A program made the translations under genes and the position numbers. 64,000 nucleotides of DNA from CAJPPJ01 sp963536495 (lineage in GTDB: Bacteria > Bacillota_I > Bacilli_A > RF39 > UBA660). The DNA is taken from positions 62,001 through 126,000 of the forward strand of contig CAUTAF010000001.1 in NCBI GenBank assembly GCA_963536495.1. The letters are read 5' to 3'. This document shows positions 61,348 to 64,000 of the stretch, one piece after another (the stretch's first letter is position 1; each line of letters starts with the position of its first letter). A model generated the notes under the pieces. It was not told where the DNA came from. It did no database searches and saw nothing but the letters and a program-made list of their open reading frames with translations.

Positions 61348-61907
61348 AATATATCTCCATATAATTTATCAATAATTTCTAAATAATCTATTCTTTCTTT
61401 ATATTTTATAGGTATTAAATATCCATTTTTTTTAAAAAAATCTAGTTTTATAGTTTTTAGTTTTTCTTTTAATATTTCTTCTAGTTTTGAAGTTTCTAGT
61501 AAATAGTTTTCAGAAGTTTTTTCAAATCTAACTATTATAAAACTTATACCACCATGTTCTTTTATTTTTATTAAGTGCTCTATTTGATGATTTTTAATAT
61601 TCTTTAAAGGAAAAGATAGTGTGTTAGTAACTTTAGCTTCAAAATCTATATATTTTCCTTTATATATCCCATTATAATCTGTTGTAGAAGATTCTTTAAA
61701 GTATGCTTCAGTAATCTTTTTGTTTTTTGAATAATCTACTTTTACAACTTGAATAGGAGTAGGTTTTTTATATATAAAAGCTTTATTTATACTTCTATAA
61801 TATTCGTTAGTGATATTTATATCACTTTCTAAATCCATTCCTCTATTAGAATAATTAATGATTTTTTCTTTTGTTTTATTAGGTTCTTTACCTAATGGAT
61901 ATTTCAT
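61344..61907 (-). CDS. recU: Holliday junction resolvase RecU
   Basis: A 187-residue nuclease of the RecU family: NRGMDLESDINITNEYY, the TTDYNGIYKGKYIDFEAKVT active site (Asp, Glu, Lys) and HQIEHLIKIKEHGGISFIIV. It resolves recombination junctions and helps chromosome segregation. GGTGA precedes the start. Divergent from gpsB. Confidence 0.95.
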   Translation of the reverse strand: MKYPLGKEPNKTKEKIINYSNRGMDLESDINITNEYYRSINKAFIYKKPTPIQVVKVDYSKNKKITEAYFKESSTTDYNGIYKGKYIDFEAKVTNTLSFPLKNIKNHQIEHLIKIKEHGGISFIIVRFEKTSENYLLETSKLEEILKEKLKTIKLDFFKKNGYLIPIKYKERIDYLEIIDKLYGDIL

Positions 61908-61963
61908 ATAATCACCTATATAAGATTATATTATAAAATGTTTATCTATTCCAGTTTTTGTTA

Positions 61964-61992
61964 TTGTTCTTCTTTCAAAAGTATTATATAAT
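61964..61992 (+). promoter_or_regulatory. Promoter of gpsB-rnpB
   Basis: TTGTTC (61964-61969), 17 bp, TATAAT (61987-61992). AGAGGTG follows before the gpsB ATG. Probably also transcribes rnpB. Confidence 0.7.
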
Positions 61993-62011
61993 CTAAAAAT
62001 AGAGGTGTTTT

Positions 62012-62347
62012 ATGGATCAAAGTAGAATTAAATTAACTGCAGAAGAGATATACAAACAAGAGTTTAAGGTAGATACTAAAGGTTATCGTATTAAAGAAGT
62101 AGATTCTTTCTTAGATGAAATAATAAAGGATTATCAAGAATTTTCTAGAATTATTAGAGAAAAAGATAAAGAAAAAATGGAACTTATGAAAGAAATAATG
62201 ACTTTAAAAGAAGAAAACAGAAACTTAAAGGTTCAAGTTGAACTTTCTAGCGATGATAATGTATTACCTAGAGAAACAAGTAATTTAGATCTTATGAAAA
62301 GATTATCTAAATTAGAAAAAATTGTATACGGAAAAGAAGAAAAATAA
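62012..62347 (+). CDS. gpsB: Cell-cycle protein GpsB (DivIVA-like)
   Basis: A 111-residue coiled-coil protein: N-terminal DivIVA-type domain (LTAEEIYKQEFKVDTKGYR, DSFLDEIIKDY) and a short C-terminal helix (LMKRLSKLEKIVYG). GpsB links PBPs to the division site. The rnpB 5' end overlaps its stop codon. Confidence 0.93.
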   Translation: MDQSRIKLTAEEIYKQEFKVDTKGYRIKEVDSFLDEIIKDYQEFSRIIREKDKEKMELMKEIMTLKEENRNLKVQVELSSDDNVLPRETSNLDLMKRLSKLEKIVYGKEEK

Positions 62348-62686
62348 TTTTTGACAAACGCTGTAAACTAGTTTTATAGAGGAAAGTCCATGCTCACACT
62401 ATCTGTGATGATAGTAGTGTTTGTGCTAAGTGAAAAAATAAGCTTAGGTAGAAGAGATTCTAACGGCGAAGAAAAAGTCCTAATGGGATTTAAGTATTTG
62501 TAAAGTGCCACAGTGACGATAATACTTAGTAATAAGTATGTGAAACGAGGTAAACCCCGCAAGTGAGAAACCCAAAATATGGTAGGGGAGCTGGTATAAG
62601 GGAATAAAGAACCAAGTATCGGATCGAAAGATAGATAAATGTTTGTCGCCTTAATGGTTACAGAACATGGCTTATAAAAATTATTT
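62342..62686 (+). ncRNA. rnpB: RNase P RNA (type B-like)
   Basis: The catalytic RNA that trims tRNA 5' ends. Conserved blocks: GAGGAAAGTCCATGCTC (62390 region), AAAGTGCCACAGTGACG, AAACCCCGCAAGTGAGAAACCC, TGGTAGGGGAGC and ACAGAACATGGCTTATA, in order as in B. subtilis. Ends are set by pairing: P1 is 62342-62352 with 62676-62686 (11 bp), and GACAAAC (62353-62359) pairs with GTTTGTC (62641-62647). The 345 nt length is shorter than the Bacillus RNA (about 400). The gpsB stop codon (62345-62347) is within P1. Confidence 0.93.
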
Positions 62687-62700
62687 ATATAAGGAACAAT

Positions 62701-63207
62701 ATGAAAGAATTAGGTTTAATATTTAAAAAGAAAAGACAAGAAAATTCTATTTCTATAGAAGAAGCTTCTCATGATTTAAATGTAGACAGTGATTTAATAG
62801 AAAATTTAGAAATAGGTAATACAAAAATTTTTAAAGATGTAATTTTTTTAAAACAATTAGTTAATGATTATGCTAAATATTTAAGTTTAGATAAAGAAAA
62901 GATAAATGAACAATTAAATGATTATTTATTTGAACATACTACTAAAATTTCTTTAGAAGATATAGCAAGGGAAAGTAAAAGAATAGAATCAAATAAAGTT
63001 AGTTCACCTTATACTCATCCTATAAATGAAAAAAATATAGAAATTAATAAACCTGAATATAAATTAGCTTTAATGGTCGTTTTAGTGTTAATGTTTATTC
63101 TTATGCTTATATTAATAAAATTGTTTTTGATTAATAACACTGAAAAAATAAAAGGACAAAGATATGAAAAGAAAAATGAATTTACCAAACAGACTTACAA
63201 TTATTAG
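62701..63207 (+). CDS. RodZ-like HTH membrane protein
   Basis: A 168-residue protein with an N-terminal HTH (GLIFKKKRQENSISIEEASHDL...) of the RodZ/YmfM type and one membrane helix (about 121-142). The outside domain is reduced to about 25 residues. RodZ connects MreB to the wall synthesis machinery. AAGGA precedes the ATG. It overlaps pgsA by 44 bp; rodZ-pgsA-recA order supports the call. Confidence 0.82.
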   Translation: MKELGLIFKKKRQENSISIEEASHDLNVDSDLIENLEIGNTKIFKDVIFLKQLVNDYAKYLSLDKEKINEQLNDYLFEHTTKISLEDIARESKRIESNKVSSPYTHPINEKNIEINKPEYKLALMVVLVLMFILMLILIKLFLINNTEKIKGQRYEKKNEFTKQTYNY

Positions 63208-63769
63208 AATTATATTAACTTTATTTATAATATTTTTCTTACTTTTTCCGTTTGAACAAATTGGTGTATATATGCCAGAATATTTTATAAAAATTAATGC
63301 TCCAGTTAAAATAGGGTTAGAATATATAATATCTGGAATAATATTTATAATAGCGGCATTTACAGATTTTTTAGATGGTTATATAGCAAGAAAATATAAG
63401 TTAGTTACTGATTTAGGTAAAATGTTAGATGCTATAGCAGATAAAGTATTAGTAAATTCTGTACTTATTTGTTTTGCTGCTAATAATATTATTTCACCAT
63501 TTATTACAGTAATTATTATATTTAGAGATACTATAGTTGATGCAATTAAAATGCAAGCAGCTGCAAAAGGAAAAGTAATAGCAGCAATTACAACAGGTAA
63601 GATAAAAACAGCAGCTATGATGACTGCATTAGTACTTTTATTCTTCTCAAATATGCCTTTTGAATTTTTAGGGATTAAAGTAGCTGATGTAATACTTTAC
63701 TTTGCAGTAATAATGTCACTTATATCTATGAGTGAATATATTTTAAAAAATAAAAATGTATTTGAATAA
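63164..63769 (+). CDS. pgsA: CDP-diacylglycerol--glycerol-3-phosphate 3-phosphatidyltransferase
   Basis: A 201-residue membrane enzyme making phosphatidylglycerol phosphate. The CDP-alcohol phosphotransferase motif D-x2-D-G-x2-A-R-x8-G-x3-D-x3-D is intact as TDFLDGYIARKYKLVTDLGK then MLDAIAD. MNLPNRLTIIRIILT start is typical. AAAGGA lies before ATG 63164. Confidence 0.95.
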   Translation: MKRKMNLPNRLTIIRIILTLFIIFFLLFPFEQIGVYMPEYFIKINAPVKIGLEYIISGIIFIIAAFTDFLDGYIARKYKLVTDLGKMLDAIADKVLVNSVLICFAANNIISPFITVIIIFRDTIVDAIKMQAAAKGKVIAAITTGKIKTAAMMTALVLLFFSNMPFEFLGIKVADVILYFAVIMSLISMSEYILKNKNVFE

Positions 63770-63791
63770 GAAAAATAATATTTTTTATAAG

Positions 63792-63816
63792 AAAAGCTTA
63801 AATTATGAGCTTTTTT
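63792..63816 (+). terminator. Terminator after pgsA
   Basis: AAAAGCTTA (63792-63800) pairs with TGAGCTTTT (63806-63814, one G-U), then T. Confidence 0.85.
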
Positions 63817-63825
63817 CTTTGCAAA

Positions 63826-63859
63826 AATATATTTTCGAATAATTGTTCGAAAATATATT
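63826..63859 (+). promoter_or_regulatory. LexA/SOS-type operator before recA
   Basis: A perfect inverted repeat with 14 bp arms (AATATATTTTCGAA and its complement) around a 6 bp centre. The core CGAATAATTGTTCG (63836-63849) matches the Firmicute SOS box CGAACATATGTTCG at 11 of 14 positions. It abuts the -35. Confidence 0.75.
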
Positions 63860-63886
63860 GACAAGTATTTTATAAAAGGTTATATT
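63858..63886 (+). promoter_or_regulatory. Promoter of recA
   Basis: TTGACA (63858-63863, perfect), 17 bp, TATATT (63881-63886). The -35 overlaps the last bases of the SOS palindrome. Confidence 0.8.
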
Positions 63887-63914
63887 GAAAATGGTTTATT
63901 AAAAGGAGATAAAG

Positions 63915-64000
63915 ATGGCTAAAAAAGAAAGTAAAAAAGAAAAATTAACTTTATCAGAAGCGATAGCAAAAATAGAAAAAGATTATGGAAAAGGTTCTGT
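63915..64000 (+). CDS. recA: Recombinase RecA, N-terminal start only (3' end outside window)
   Basis: The 28 visible codons read MAKKESKKEKLTLSEAIAKI followed by EKDYGKGS, the standard RecA N-terminus (IEKxFGKGS). AAAAGGAGAT is the ribosome binding site. RecA drives strand exchange and SOS induction. The cinA gene often found between pgsA and recA is absent. Confidence 0.93.
   Translation, partial: MAKKESKKEKLTLSEAIAKIEKDYGKGS

Noticed and set aside
61049..61375. A 108-codon plus-strand ORF opposite ponA
   Set aside because: It mirrors the hydrophobic N-terminal segments of the PBP; no ribosome binding site.
62351..62356. TTGACA as a -35 for rnpB
   Set aside because: It lies within the RNase P RNA itself: bases from 62353 onward pair as P2, so a promoter here would cut off the 5' end.

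Overview
This 64 kb window is a very AT-rich (roughly a quarter G+C by eye), gene-dense bacterial chromosome segment. TGA is a normal stop codon (for example trpS stops at TGA inside the ATGA overlap with murG) and Trp is TGG. The gene set is that of a walled low-GC Firmicute with a small genome: Mur enzymes, a class A PBP, MltG, a class B sortase, EzrA, GpsB, IreB, ScpAB, DnaD, RecU, HelD, a HU protein and a type B-like RNase P RNA. Several blocks match Bacillus gene order (ireB-ruvX-DUF1292-mltG-O-MTase-U32-U32; dnaD-nth next to ponA-recU; gpsB-rnpB; rodZ-pgsA-recA). The best guess is an uncultured gut-type Bacilli lineage such as RF39 or a relative near the Mollicutes/Erysipelotrichia; this is inference from gene content, not a database match.

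Layout: 1-1257 is the C-terminal part of pyruvate phosphate dikinase. 1.3-5.7 kb is an accessory island (ASCH, Nudix, broken genes, small orphan, class III Fic, HTH-WYL, NADAR, histidine phosphatase); a 76 bp copy of the ppdK 3' end and terminator lies inside it. 5.8-9.5 kb: trpS-murG-murB-divIB. 9.5-10.9 kb, minus strand: a CPBP protease and a metallophosphoesterase-fold protein without most metal ligands. 11.0-17.9 kb: murC, a long Rel protein with degraded hydrolase site, dtd, AI-2E-family transporter, nitroreductase, proS. 18.0-21.9 kb: sortase B fused to a cytosolic domain, transglutaminase-fold membrane protein, scpA, scpB. 21.9-22.7 kb: six tRNAs (Arg, Pro, Ser, fMet, Asp, Phe). 22.8-29.3 kb: orphan proteins, a thioredoxin-like lipoprotein, and a membrane protein/P-loop/giant prepilin operon running into fmt. 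29.3-33.8 kb: an ABC transporter plus two-component system. 33.9-37.4 kb: ezrA, a short ssb, pdp. 37.5-43.1 kb: two paralogous leucine-rich-repeat surface proteins. 43.2-51.5 kb: lspA-rluD-rhomboid and the yrr-like operon. 51.5-53.8 kb: helD behind a leader ORF and terminator. Then tRNA-His, a P-type-ATPase-like pseudoenzyme, hup, cca-dnaD-nth, and convergent ponA-recU. The right end is gpsB, rnpB, rodZ, pgsA and the start of recA under an SOS-type palindrome.

Most notable signals: the helD leader (27-codon ORF whose end overlaps the 5' arm of a terminator); four proteins that keep an enzyme fold but have lost catalytic residues (metallophosphoesterase, Rel hydrolase domain, transglutaminase fold, P-type ATPase); the duplicated ppdK end in the accessory island; the sortase fusion; three genes whose start codon sits directly after a -10 box; and rnpB whose P1 helix begins inside the gpsB stop codon. 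No CRISPR array, rRNA, IS element or prophage was seen.
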